Source of the DNA: Persicaria tinctoria
Lineage: Eukaryota; Streptophyta; Magnoliopsida; Caryophyllales; Polygonaceae
Assembly (NCBI GenBank): GCA_037127255.1
Contig: JBANSL010000003.1
Location: 43,707,314 to 43,771,313 of the forward strand
DNA length: 64,000 bases
Reading direction: 5' to 3'
Part shown: piece by piece, positions 55,345-64,000 of the stretch
Numbering within the stretch: position 1 is the first letter of the stretch
Layout of the letters: every line of letters starts with the position of its first letter
Position numbers and translations under genes: made by a program
Notes under the pieces: generated by a model
Told to the model about the DNA's origin: nothing
Database searches by the model: none
What the model saw: only the letters and a program-made list of their open reading frames with translations

Positions 55345-56210
55345 CTACAAAAATAAGTCAGTATCTATATCTATAGGTGTTGCATTGCAGGTACATAATT
55401 GATCAAACTGGATGTTCAGGCAAATTGTTTTCTATTGGTATTTTCTTCCCTAGTTTCAGCTAGTTCAGGCAAATCGTTTTCTATTGGTATTTTCTTCCCT
55501 AATTTCAGCAATAACCCTTTGAGTTGTGAAATGCCAATGGGGCGAACTGCAATTGAAAGATTGAAATGAAAGAGGCAAACCTAATTCCAGATCCAGTAGC
55601 GAACATAAAAACAGTAGGAAGATATCACGACAGCAAATCCGACCGACAGCAAATCCGTTCCCCAGCGGGGTTGATCTCGACAGATCTAGAGTTCTTTCTT
55701 GTTGGCGTCAATGAGAAGGAGATGGAGAGGTCAAGAGTTGGGCTCCTCTTTTTGTGTGATCTTTGTTCATCTAATTGTTTGAGTGAGAGAGAGGGGTGGG
55801 GTTTCGAGAGAAAGATATCTCAGATCTGTGGTGGTGGTGGTGGCGGCAGTGGAGACAGGGGAGGTAGCGGTGATGGTGGCGGTGGTGGAGACGGTCGCGG
55901 TGGTGACGGCGGCGGTAGGAGGCGCAGATGGAGATTGAGTCATGGAGGTGGACGGACGGAGGAAGGAGAATGAGATGTCAGGCGGAGAAGGAAAGGGCAA
56001 CTGAGGAAGGAGAATGAAATGTCAGGCGGAGAAGAGTCTCGGAGAAGGATGAGAACCCTAATTTCCACGTCCAAAAAATGAAAGAAAAATAAAGAGAAAA
56101 TTAAAATAAAAGGAGATTAAAAAGAAAATTAGAGGAATAAAAAATTATAATTGGTTAAAATGGCTAAAATCACTCTCGGGTTGACACGTCAGCTTGAACT
56201 CTTCTAAATT
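55345..56210. repeat. Tandem duplication of Helitron 5' region, unit 2 (second part)
   Basis: Homologous to about 44944-45805. It includes the GGT/GGC-rich tract at 55826-55920, which gives the low-complexity ORFs 55566-55973 and 55767-56000. Confidence 0.85.
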
Positions 56211-56229
56211 AAGAGTTTATATAGATAGA

Positions 56230-56457
56230 TGCCCGTCCAGGGATTCCGACTATATCCAGCACTCTCTCTATTTCAGCCCAGGGTTCCACATTTCGTCTAG
56301 TCTCTCTCCTTTCTCTCTCTGCTCTCTCGCTCTCGCTGGAGCGAAATCTGGCTGGCCTCCTTCCTTCAAGTCCTTCTCCCATCATCCTCTCCTTCTCTCT
56401 CGCTCTGGTCGGCCTCCTTCTCCGATTCTCTTCCCCTCACCAAGTTGTGCGCGCCTC
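56230..56457 (+). promoter_or_regulatory. CT-rich leader / putative 5' UTR of the MMTAG2-like gene
   Basis: Dense TCTCTC tracts typical of plant 5' leaders. The promoter itself would fall in or beyond the Helitron ends (TTTATATAGATAG at 56216-56228 could act as a TATA-like element). Confidence 0.4.
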
Positions 56458-57648
56458 ATGTCTCTCACCCTTTCGGCCATAGCTCACTCTCGCACATCGC
56501 AGTTTTCGCACTCTCGTCCCTCTCAGTCAGAGGTTGCAGGTTACGCAATTTCTTTCTGCCTCTTTTCTAGCTAGTGTCTATTTCCACTTTGCTGCCTTCT
56601 TTTGAAGAAATCTATGCATAAATTTCGAGAAAGAAAGATTGCTGCCTTCGATTCATTTGTTCCTTTTTAGATTAGGTTTCGATTTCCACTTTGCTTGATC
56701 TATTTGAAATTGCTTTTCATTTCGAGGTTAGGGATTTAGGGCTTAAGGTTTTGATTTTTTGGAGGTCAAAATTTTTGATTATTTAGAAGTCAGTGGTTTA
56801 GGGTTTCAATTTAGGGATTTTGATGCTGTACACTGCTTATTTAATGTGTCAAGCTTTATGAATATGGTAAACATGCTTATGTTGTAGGATTACATAATTA
56901 AAATGACGAAAATGTGCTAATTTGTTTGATTACTTATATGGTAGTTTAGGATTACATAATTTGTTTCTTACTATCATTCTCTTGCACAGGGAAAGATTTG
57001 CACTGGTACACCCGGGATAAGAATTCTCAAAGTGGTGATCAGGATGCACTTAAGGCAGAAATTCAGAGGGTAAAAGAAGATGAGGAACATATGATGAGGG
57101 AAGCTCTTGGTTTAGCTTCTAAGCGTGCCAGTCGCCCTAAAGTTAATCGGATTGATAAACATGAGTTCTCTGAACTTGTGAAGCGTGGGTCTATAGCAGA
57201 AGATGTGGGTGCGGTTCATGCGGAAGCAGCAGCGGTTCATGGTCTTGGTTTTGCAAGGTATCTTTAAATTCTATCTTATAATTTCTTGTTGGTGATTACT
57301 TTTGTATGCCTTGAAGAACAGAAATTCTATCTTATAATTTCTGATTGCTAGCAGTGGTTCTAATTTTTTCCTGTTGACAAACCATACCTTGTGTGCTTTG
57401 ATTCAACATTAATTGAATATTTGACATTTGATTTCTTCCTACCTTCTCCTCTCTAGAGAAATCACTCATGTAGAGGAAACATTGAGCGGTAAACTATTTC
57501 TAATTTTGAGTTTTTTTTTTATGATTGTGTTTGATTTGGAGAATTTAGGAATATAGAAATTAAATGTATTACTGTGCAATTGGGTGTTGTAGATGATGTG
57601 AAAAAGTATAAGAAAGGGGAAATAGAAGAGCTCTTCAAGAACATTTAG
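56458..57648 (+). CDS. MMTAG2-like (kinase phosphorylation domain) gene, four exons, atypical first exon
   Basis: Predicted exons: 56458-56539, 56990-57257, 57457-57488 and 57593-57648, all with GT/AG borders and compatible phases, ending TAG. Exon 2 encodes GKDLHWYTRDKNSQSGDQDA, then LKAEIQRVKEDEEHMMREAL and NRIDKHEFSELVKRG, the conserved part of the multiple-myeloma-tumour-associated-protein-2 (MMtag) family, nuclear proteins of unclear role. Exon 3-4 end REITHVEETLSGDDVKKYKK. The usual start of the family is not found. Instead an in-frame MSLTLSAIAHSRTSQFSHSR exon lies behind a CT-rich leader (56270-56450), close to the Helitron 5' end. The C-terminus is short for the family. It could be an expressed truncated gene or a pseudogene. 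Confidence 0.6.
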
Positions 57649-58394
57649 ATTTTGTTAACTCATTTTGTCCACTTTGATTCATGTTTTGAGTCGAGTTAGG
57701 GTTTTCATGAACTGTCGAACGTTACAAATTAGGGATTCTAAAATATGAAATCTTCTCCCCCTATCACTTCAGTTTATATGACTCCTCTTTCTGATTCATA
57801 ACTTGTCAATAAGAGCTTACACGAATTTGGGTTTTAGGAATTTTGTATCTAGTTTGTTATTTAGCCATTTAGGCACTATAAGTTGTACTTTGTTATTAGG
57901 TTATGGTAGTTTGGTATTCGCAAGTCTTGATTTTGATATGCATGTTCTTTGAGAATTAATCATGTTCATAGTCTTAAGACCACAATTTTAGTTTTAAAGG
58001 TATAGATATTTATGCATTATTTTTTCCGTGTATTTTGAATGTTTTCAGTGGGCTTATAGTTGCTAAAATCAATCTCAGAAACTAAGGTAAAACTCGTAAT
58101 TGCTGCTACTTAGTAATTTCATTGGATCTTTTTATTCTTGTTTTTCATCCTTCTGAGAAGATAGTATTCTCTCATATAACTTAAGGAAAGGACGATGGCA
58201 CTTCTATAAGTGTTTAAACTGCATACTTCCATTTTCAAGTTTTCACTCAAAGAAAGCTAGTTGTAATCTAGTGAGGTGCATCCAACACTCTATTCTAATA
58301 GCTTTTTTTTTAATCTTCTTCTTGTTCTTTCCATTTTTTGTGCGATTTTGTTATGGGGTTATAACATTTATTTTGTTTTGATTACATGTATGAG
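57649..58394. other. 3' flank of MMTAG2-like gene / intron-like sequence
   Basis: T-rich, with no coding block recognised. Confidence 0.4.
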
Positions 58395-58562
58395 GGAACC
58401 GGAAGAGGCGATTGAGAATGTTTTGAGTACTAAGAAACAGAAGGTAGAGAAAATCAAAGTTGTGGTTGCTAAGAAGAAGGCGGAAGTCGAAATTGTTAAG
58501 AAAAAGAGAGATGAGACTAGCAGCTTTGATGATTCGTCTGAGTCCGAGGATGAGCTGCCCAG
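58395..58562 (+). pseudogene. Nucleolin-like exon
   Basis: The frame reads REPEEAIENVLSTKKQKVEK, then VVAKKKAEVEIVKKKRDETS and DDSSESEDELP, ending at a CAG/GT donor. REPE-x-x-I...KKQK followed by basic stretches and DSSESEDE acidic runs is like the N-terminal part of plant nucleolins, which act in rRNA transcription in the nucleolus. No RNA-recognition motif follows, so it is at most a fragment. A generic K/E-rich protein is an alternative. Confidence 0.45.
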
Positions 58563-60039
58563 GTTTGCTTCTGTTTATGATTGTTGCAAATTTCTCGTGT
58601 TTTGATGAGTTTTAATGTTGTATGCATTGGAGTTAATTGTCTAATAGTTCATTAATATGCTTAGTGGCTTTTTCTTGATCATCTTTTCATAAGATATATA
58701 GATGAGTTGTGTTAGGTTAATTTATTAGCATATATAGTTGTGTTTTCATGTAGGTTCTTTGAGTCTCGGTATACTTACAGGTTCATTGAGTCATGTACGT
58801 TACATGAGATTTGCTCTACATGATGTTGTCCCAATATAAAATTGGATTTTAATGGATGTTTTAGGATTAGCAAAGTCGGAAATCCACATGGAAGGTTTAC
58901 CACTTGCCCACTCACTAAATTTGGTGGGAGTGAACATTTCTATCCTAAATTCTCTACTTGCATATTAATTTTTTATATACTATCTCCTCCTGGCTTGTTT
59001 CTGCTAGCTCTTGTAGATTGCCCTCGATCTCTTGCATGTGATTGACCTTAGTGACTGTTTAAAATCAAATTAATTGGATGGAAATGAGTAAGAGAGAGGG
59101 ATTTTTCACCACCTAAAACTAATGCTCATATTTCAATTTCATGCACTGAATAAAGAATTTAAGGACACCAATTCAAGCAAATGCAAATCATTTTAGCTTT
59201 TGGTTAAACTTGTGAATTATATTGCCATTGGTCTACAGTGGATTTGTATAATTTCCAATCCTTACTGTTTTAATTGGAAATTAGAAATATCAACTTTAAA
59301 GATAGAAGATCAGTAATGCTTGCATTTTAGAAGAAATTATAGTTGTATCTCAGCAGACCACTTTTTTCAAGAAGAAGAGAGTAGGGATTTGTTTGAAAAC
59401 ACGTTCATTTAATGTTTGATCACTTTGATAGCTAGATTTGGAAAATGAGGCTTTTTGCTTGCCCTGCATGTGTAGTTTGATAGCTGGATTTAGCTATCCA
59501 ACTTTGAAAGTTAAAAAAAAAGGATGTCGGGCTTTCTATGGATCTCTTTATGTCCTGAGTTCTTTAAGGGTCTAAAGGACTGCACGGCTCTAGCTTTTCA
59601 TGTTAAGAGAATCTTAATTTTTGGCTTTGTTTAGTCGTGATTTGGAATATGCAAATTGATGCCTATGAAATAATGTATTGAAGATTTTCTTCTGCTAAGA
59701 GGACGCCCTATATATAAGAGAGGGTTAATGTTTCATATGGTTAATACTTTATTTTTCTCTCTTTTTCATGCCTTTACATTCTCATTTACGGAAAGGTTAA
59801 ACTAAACTCTTCCTTGATGCTGCTGAATATTCATTACTGTTATTCGCTGGGGCTAACTTTTCTGAAGTTATTCCAAATGACTGATATATTTGAAGGAAAG
59901 GCTAGATGAGTTTATTATTCGGGTATGTTTTACGATCTCATGTATCCATTGCACTCTGTGATGTTTTTTTTAAATACAAAAAAAAATTAAAGTTTTGTCA
60001 AATGAATGGTCGATCATTTCTTCACTCTTTCCAATTGAA
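58563..60039. other. Intron-like stretch
   Basis: AT-rich, with no coding block I can support. The ORF at 58842-59045 has no features. Confidence 0.4.
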
Positions 60040-60144
60040 AGGTGCTGCTAAAGCTGTTGGAGATATTGATCTAGAGAACAAGTTTTCCGAGGCCAGTGCA
60101 AGCCTTCGCCATGGCATCATGTATGGCAACTCTATGTACTTGTA
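60040..60144 (+). pseudogene. Unidentified C-terminal exon
   Basis: After an AAAG acceptor the frame reads GAAKAVGDIDLENKFSEASA, then SLRHGIMYGNSMYL and stop. Composition and codon use look like a genuine last exon, followed by a 3' UTR-like region. I cannot name the family. It may belong to the same gene as the preceding exons or be separate. Confidence 0.35.
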
Positions 60145-60384
60145 GCTTTGCAGAAGTTCTATGCACTTGTTTGGATTTGAGACTAATTCCAAGAAATTTG
60201 TCTTATTGATGTTGGAGCAGGATAGATATTTAAAGAAACACAGGAGCTGTAACAAGTAGTGACAGTGTACTTGTATTAAGAAAGAGTCTTGAGGGAAGCT
60301 ATAATCATGCGAACACAGAATCTCACTAGTTAGTCTACATGCAACAATTTATGGTAGTAATTTGTTTTATTATTTCTAAGTTAA
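60145..60384. other. 3' UTR-like region
   Basis: Moderately AT-rich, with no further feature until the tRNA-like unit. Confidence 0.3.
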
Positions 60385-60456
60385 AGCCTATTAGCTCAAA
60401 TTGGTAGACCGATGTGTTCAAGCACAGAGGTGCGGGTTCAAATCCCGTATAGGCTA
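60385..60456 (+). other. tRNA-like sequence with A-rich tail
   Basis: AGCCTAT...ATAGGCT gives a perfect 7-bp acceptor stem. A box TAGCTCAAATTGGTAGA; D stem partly lost (GCTC/GACC). T arm GCGGGTTCAAATCCCGT with a good B box. The anticodon arm is TGTGT-TCAA-GCACA (4-base loop), as in the other units. ACAACGAC then A10 follow, as in a minimal tRNA-derived retroposon. Not a functional tRNA by structure. Confidence 0.55.
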
Positions 60457-60489
60457 CAACGACAAAAAAAAAAATTCATTTAACAAATC

Positions 60490-60725
60490 AGCTAAAAACC
60501 GATGTTAATCAAAATAAAAAATCGATGTCTATGTGGGTGATGTAAAAATTTAAACATTTTAACATCGGGTAACAGCCGATGTCTTTGCATCTTATAACAT
60601 CGGATGTATTTTATAATCGATGTTATACCATATCAAAGACATCGGAATTAAATATATGACTGATGTAATAAACAAAGACATCGGCTATTACCCGATGTTA
60701 AAAAGTTTTGACTTTTTACATCACC
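60490..60725. mobile_element. CACTA subterminal repeat region (family 1)
   Basis: About ten ACATCGG/CCGATGT words in alternating orientation. Element C has inserted at its right edge (TTTTACATCACC). Confidence 0.55.
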
Positions 60726-62610
60726 TGATGTCTCTAAAGTAGTCATGTCTTTATGCATATTTTAATTCCATATTCTTTACATTTTACATATTTCGGGTTG
60801 GGAATATGTCAGATTTATGTAGTTTATGTTAATTTGTCAGAAATGGAGATCTACATAAGTTTCTGTTTAATTTGCAGAATATGGAACCATTTTGGGAGGA
60901 AATCAAGAAGCAAGAACCGAAGCTCAAAGTTACTCGACATCGACAAGCCTTAGCCAATCTCGACGAATCACGCCTAGACACACCCTAGTCGAAGAGCACA
61001 TGACGAGGAGCGAAAGACGAGCCAACCCGGAGCCAAGAAGGGATTATCCGGATCTAAGGAGAAATTACCCGGGGTCGAGGAGAGACTACCCGACCATGCC
61101 CGAACATCTTCCTCGAGATCGAGGACTTTTACCCGAGATCGACAAGGCTGAGAGCCCACACCCGAGCATGTCGAGAACATCTACCCGATGCTACCGAGAA
61201 GACCTAGTCGACGAGCCACCTTTACTCGAGATCGAGTAAGGGTACTCGAGATCGACGACTCCCAGGAGCCCTTTCCGAGCCAGTCAAGCACCAGCAACCC
61301 GAGACGCCGAGCCAGCCAGTCGACCAACACTTCTACTCGAGATCGAGTAGCCTTACTCGAGATCGAGGAAGCCTCTAGAAGCCGCGTAACGCGTTTTGAT
61401 CTATTCTACTCGGATTGGGATTCCTTGGAGCCGAAGGTTGCATAGTTCTATCCGATCTATCAAGATACATCATGGAAGAAGAAGATTTATCCACTTAAGA
61501 CTTTTAGATATATTTCCCTTATTTAGATTTAATTATGTTGTTGCTTTTATTTATCTTTAATGCTTTTAGATATAGATAGATATTTCTATCCTTGAGTAGC
61601 AAGGATTAGAAGCCTATAAATAAAGCCCATGGGGCTGATTTCTATTCATTCCAATTCAGAAAGTAGGAGAAGTAGTAGTAGAGAGAGAAAGGGAGGCCGA
61701 GTGGAGCAAATGAGTAAGAGCAAGTTGGCTTTGTTCGGTTGTACTTCCTTCAGTTTGATTTAATGCAAGTTTCTTTTCATATATCAATGTCTGAGGTTGC
61801 GATGAAGCGCGAGTAGTTCACCCACTTCTAGGGTTGGGGCGAGCCCGACGATAGCCATGCGTGTTTGAGGTAAAGATCCGACCTTTATCAAATTTTGAGC
61901 ATCTGCTACTTGTTATGTGGTTATTACCCATCTAATGGAGGTCCATGCTAACAACTTGGATTGTAAACATAAAATCGGTAGAGACAATTAGGGTTTCTTG
62001 AAAAAGTTGTCTAATTGTTGGAAAAGACGAAAGCTTAGTCCTTTGATGTGATTCACATGATTATCTGTTTATTTCTTGCCTTATGCACGTTTGGTTATCG
62101 TTGTTGCAAACCCCAATCTTGGAAGTCTTTTACATACAATTTAGTTCGAAATCCCAAAGCACTTGTCTTTACTTTATTTTTGTTTTAGTTTTCTGTCTTC
62201 TTCGAGGTCGAACCAGCACTCCTCGATCTCGAGTTACTAATTCTCGATCCAGCATCGCCGTAGCTTCTGTGTGCAGGTGATCGACAAGAGCCAACCTGAC
62301 GTCGACAAATCTACTCGATCTCGAGTAAACCCTTGTCGAGATCGACCAAAACCGCCGGGAGTTGCTGATGTGCTGTTCGACCGTCCGATCGTCTGTCGAG
62401 TAACTGTACTCGAGATCTAGGACCCCTGTTGTCGACTTCTGTGAGATTTCTCCGCTGCCTAGGATCCGCTGACACGCTTCGTCGGGGATCGATCCTGACT
62501 TCCCGCTGCTACATTAGGAGGAGGTCTTGTAATTATTTGCAAGGGACGGAATCTGGTTTGCTGTGATTTATTTATATTTAAATTTGCATTCTCGATTTCC
62601 TCCTACAACA
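60726..62610 (+). repeat. 5' LTR of element C
   Basis: 1885 bp, TGATGTCTCTAAAG...TCCTACAACA. TCGA motifs lie at about 60938-61370 and 62205-62415. It is more diverged from A's LTRs than those are from each other. Confidence 0.9.
61615..61622 (+). promoter_or_regulatory. LTR TATA box (element C)
   Basis: TATAAATA followed by AAGCCCATGGGGCT. Confidence 0.65.
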
Positions 62611-62613
62611 AAT

Positions 62614-62631
62614 TGGCACCGTTGCCGGGGA
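62614..62631 (+). other. Primer-binding site, tRNA-Asp type (element C)
   Basis: TGGCACCGTTGCCGGGGA, one transition from the perfect site, 3 bp after the LTR. Confidence 0.85.
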
Positions 62632-62692
62632 AGCTATCATTCGCGCCTTAGGTAGTGAAATATCACATCTACTTTGAGTTACTTTACAGGTG

Positions 62693-63600
62693 TATGCGCC
62701 GTTCTGGTCAACCACCTGAGTTTGACGGCTTAGACGAACCAGGGCGCCTTCTACACATCAGAGCTAAACTACAAAGAGCCATGGATACTACTATCGCCGT
62801 TGAAAGGGCAGCGAGGGAACAAGAAGCTGGGCTTGCCCAGTTCCCAACTACTGCAGAGGATTATATGCACCCAACTCTCGTCGTGCCTGAATCGGCGATT
62901 CTAATCCCTGATAACTCTTTTGAAATTCGCACTCAATTTCTTATAGAGCTTAAAAATAATGCTTTTTATGGCAAATTTAATGAGTGTCCTCTTGAACATA
63001 TTACCAATTTTTTTTGACATGTGTCGTACTCTTGCTGAAGGTACAACTTTGGAATATGTCAAGATGAAAGATTTTCGATGGTCTCTCGCTGGGTCTGCAC
63101 TGAAGTGGCTCGAAGGGCTGAAACCAAGATCACTCACAACATGGGCCCAAGTAGAGCAAGAATTTTTTAATAAATTCTTCCCACCCGCCCAAACAGCACT
63201 TCTCCGCCAGAAAATCACCGTCTTCAAACAAAAGCCTGGGGAACTACTGGCAAAGGCATGGGAACGCTACAAAGAACTGCTGCGATCTTGCCCTACTCAT
63301 GGACAGCCACCCTACGTCATTCAGGAGATTTCTTCAACTCTCTTGATCAAGTCACTAAGGACATGATCAATCAGTACACTCGCTATGAGTATCTGACGAT
63401 GCCACCAATTGACGCCTGGGGTGTGCTAGACAAGCTCACCAATTATGACAACAAATATGGGTCTACTGCAAACTATGAGGAGAACTCTTATGCCAGGCCA
63501 GCAACACCTATGCCAGCAAAGGAGATTGACCCAGATGTCAGGGAGCAGTTCTACAGAGACCAGAATCGCAAGCTCCTCAAGCAAGTTAAATATCTGTCTG
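62693..63600 (+). pseudogene. gag: Athila-like gag, frameshifted and truncated (element C)
   Basis: Starts MRRSGQPPEFDGLDEPGR. An extra T in a T run at about 63008-63015 shifts the frame. The conserved core (LTTWAQVEQEF, NKFFPPAQTALLRQKI) is read in the second frame. A base loss near 63330 returns to the first frame. It ends at the deletion junction after LLKQVKYLS, before the zinc knuckle. No protease follows. Confidence 0.85.
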
Positions 63601-64000
63601 ACCCCCATTTGGGAATTAAGACTTAGAGTTAGTTGAAATAATGGTTTGTGGAAGGAATGAGCTTATGTTGGACTTCAAGAAAGAAGGATTTTCGGAATTT
63701 ATTGAGATATGTGTTGGTTTTATCATGCTATACATATTATGTAAAAGGATTTTTAGCTCACCCTATAAATGCACCATTAGTTTTATTTTATTTTCGTTAA
63801 AAAAAAAATCCGAAAAAAGAAAGAAAAAGTATATATGTATATAAATAAAGTGCATGAGCCAAATTTACCTTATTTCTTTCATTATTTCGCAAGATACATA
63901 CTTTGGAGAGGTTGAGGAAGTTTGAAATGTTACATAATTCATTGAGATAAATTGGAGAGTTTGGTTGATGCATATGATTGAGAGTTATGGTTTGGTTGTG
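63601..64000 (+). other. Element C 3' internal region
   Basis: Matches A from about 6125 onward (GACCCCCATTTG.GAATTAAG). Non-coding as in A; continues past the window. Confidence 0.7.

Larger units (their letters stand above)
29976..56225 (-). mobile_element. Large Helitron with RPA-like gene and helicase remnant, nested with LTR elements
   Basis: The minus-strand 5' end TCTATATAAACTCTTAATTT (56225, preceded by A) and the 3' end with hairpin CACGCCATGGCGCG, then GGGATATGACTAG (29976, followed by T), meet the Helitron end rules. Without the two nested LTR elements it is about 8.2 kb. It carries an RPA-like gene, a captured P-protein exon and the last 54 codons of a helicase, but no Rep domain is seen, so it is not autonomous. 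Its 5' 1.5 kb is duplicated in tandem. Confidence 0.75.
60726..64000 (+). mobile_element. Element C: Athila-like retrotransposon with internal deletion, 3' end outside window
   Basis: A close relative of A. The 5' LTR is 60726-62610. The internal region has a broken gag to about 63600, then jumps to sequence matching A from about 6125. Compared with A, roughly 3.1 kb including the gag end, zinc knuckle and protease is missing. The 3' LTR is not in the window. Confidence 0.85.

Overview
This window is plant nuclear DNA, most likely from an angiosperm. It is a nest of transposable elements with a few host-gene pieces. The evidence is Athila-type and Sirevirus-type LTR retrotransposons, Helitrons with RPA-like genes, CACTA TNP2 sequence, Stowaway and Harbinger elements, and intron-containing plant gene fragments (Argonaute, WAG-type AGC kinase, MMTAG2-like, nucleolin-like). 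It is AT-rich, has long (TA)n runs, and contains no prokaryote-style operon.

Layout. (1) 18-8959: element A, an Athila-like gag-protease retrotransposon with two 1936-bp LTRs, inserted with target duplication GTACT into a CACTA TNP2 transposase reading frame (minus strand; 8960-9579 and 1-17). (2) 9247-11241 and 18232-20252: a nearly identical 2-kb block present twice (TNP2 5' exon, a 101-codon ORF and a DUF1985-like piece). Between the copies lie a MYG1-like first exon (13087-13254), an AGO5-like Argonaute pseudogene (14615-17150) with a Harbinger-type element in one intron, and a CACTA end (18229). (3) 20253-25811: CA repeat, WAG-kinase fragment, 160-bp tandem repeat, an unusual element bounded by inverted tRNA-like sequences (21758-22474), a large inverted-repeat element, and a second CACTA family end. 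(4) 25815-27604: solo LTR D (minus strand), placed in a chromovirus-like gag pseudogene (27605-28759); then a CACTA end and a Stowaway MITE. (5) 29184-56229: two nested Helitrons on the minus strand. The outer one is small. The inner one (29976-56225) carries a decayed RPA70-like gene, the C-terminus of a PIF1/Helitron helicase and a captured ribosomal P-protein exon. It was itself hit by element B (33573-42686, Athila-like, 2.1-kb LTRs) and by a Sirevirus-like copia (46458-55339, minus strand, TSD CAAAC), and its 5' 1.5 kb is tandemly duplicated. (6) 56230-60384: a four-exon MMTAG2-like gene, a nucleolin-like exon and an unidentified exon. (7) 60385-60725: another tRNA-like unit and CACTA subterminal repeats. 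(8) 60726-64000: element C, a deleted relative of A that runs off the window.

The most unusual signal is a dispersed, near-palindromic motif TCGA-NN-TCGA (mostly TCGAGATCGA/TCGATCTCGA). It is packed into the LTRs and the gag-pro region of all four Athila-like copies, in several reading frames and in non-coding DNA, so it behaves as a DNA- or RNA-level feature rather than a protein repeat. None of these Athila-like copies shows reverse transcriptase or integrase core, so they look non-autonomous and would need enzymes supplied in trans. The second unusual signal is the element whose ends are inverted tRNA-like sequences around a 134-bp higher-order array.

Exon limits, domain names and family assignments are from reading the sequence. 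No alignment or database search was run.
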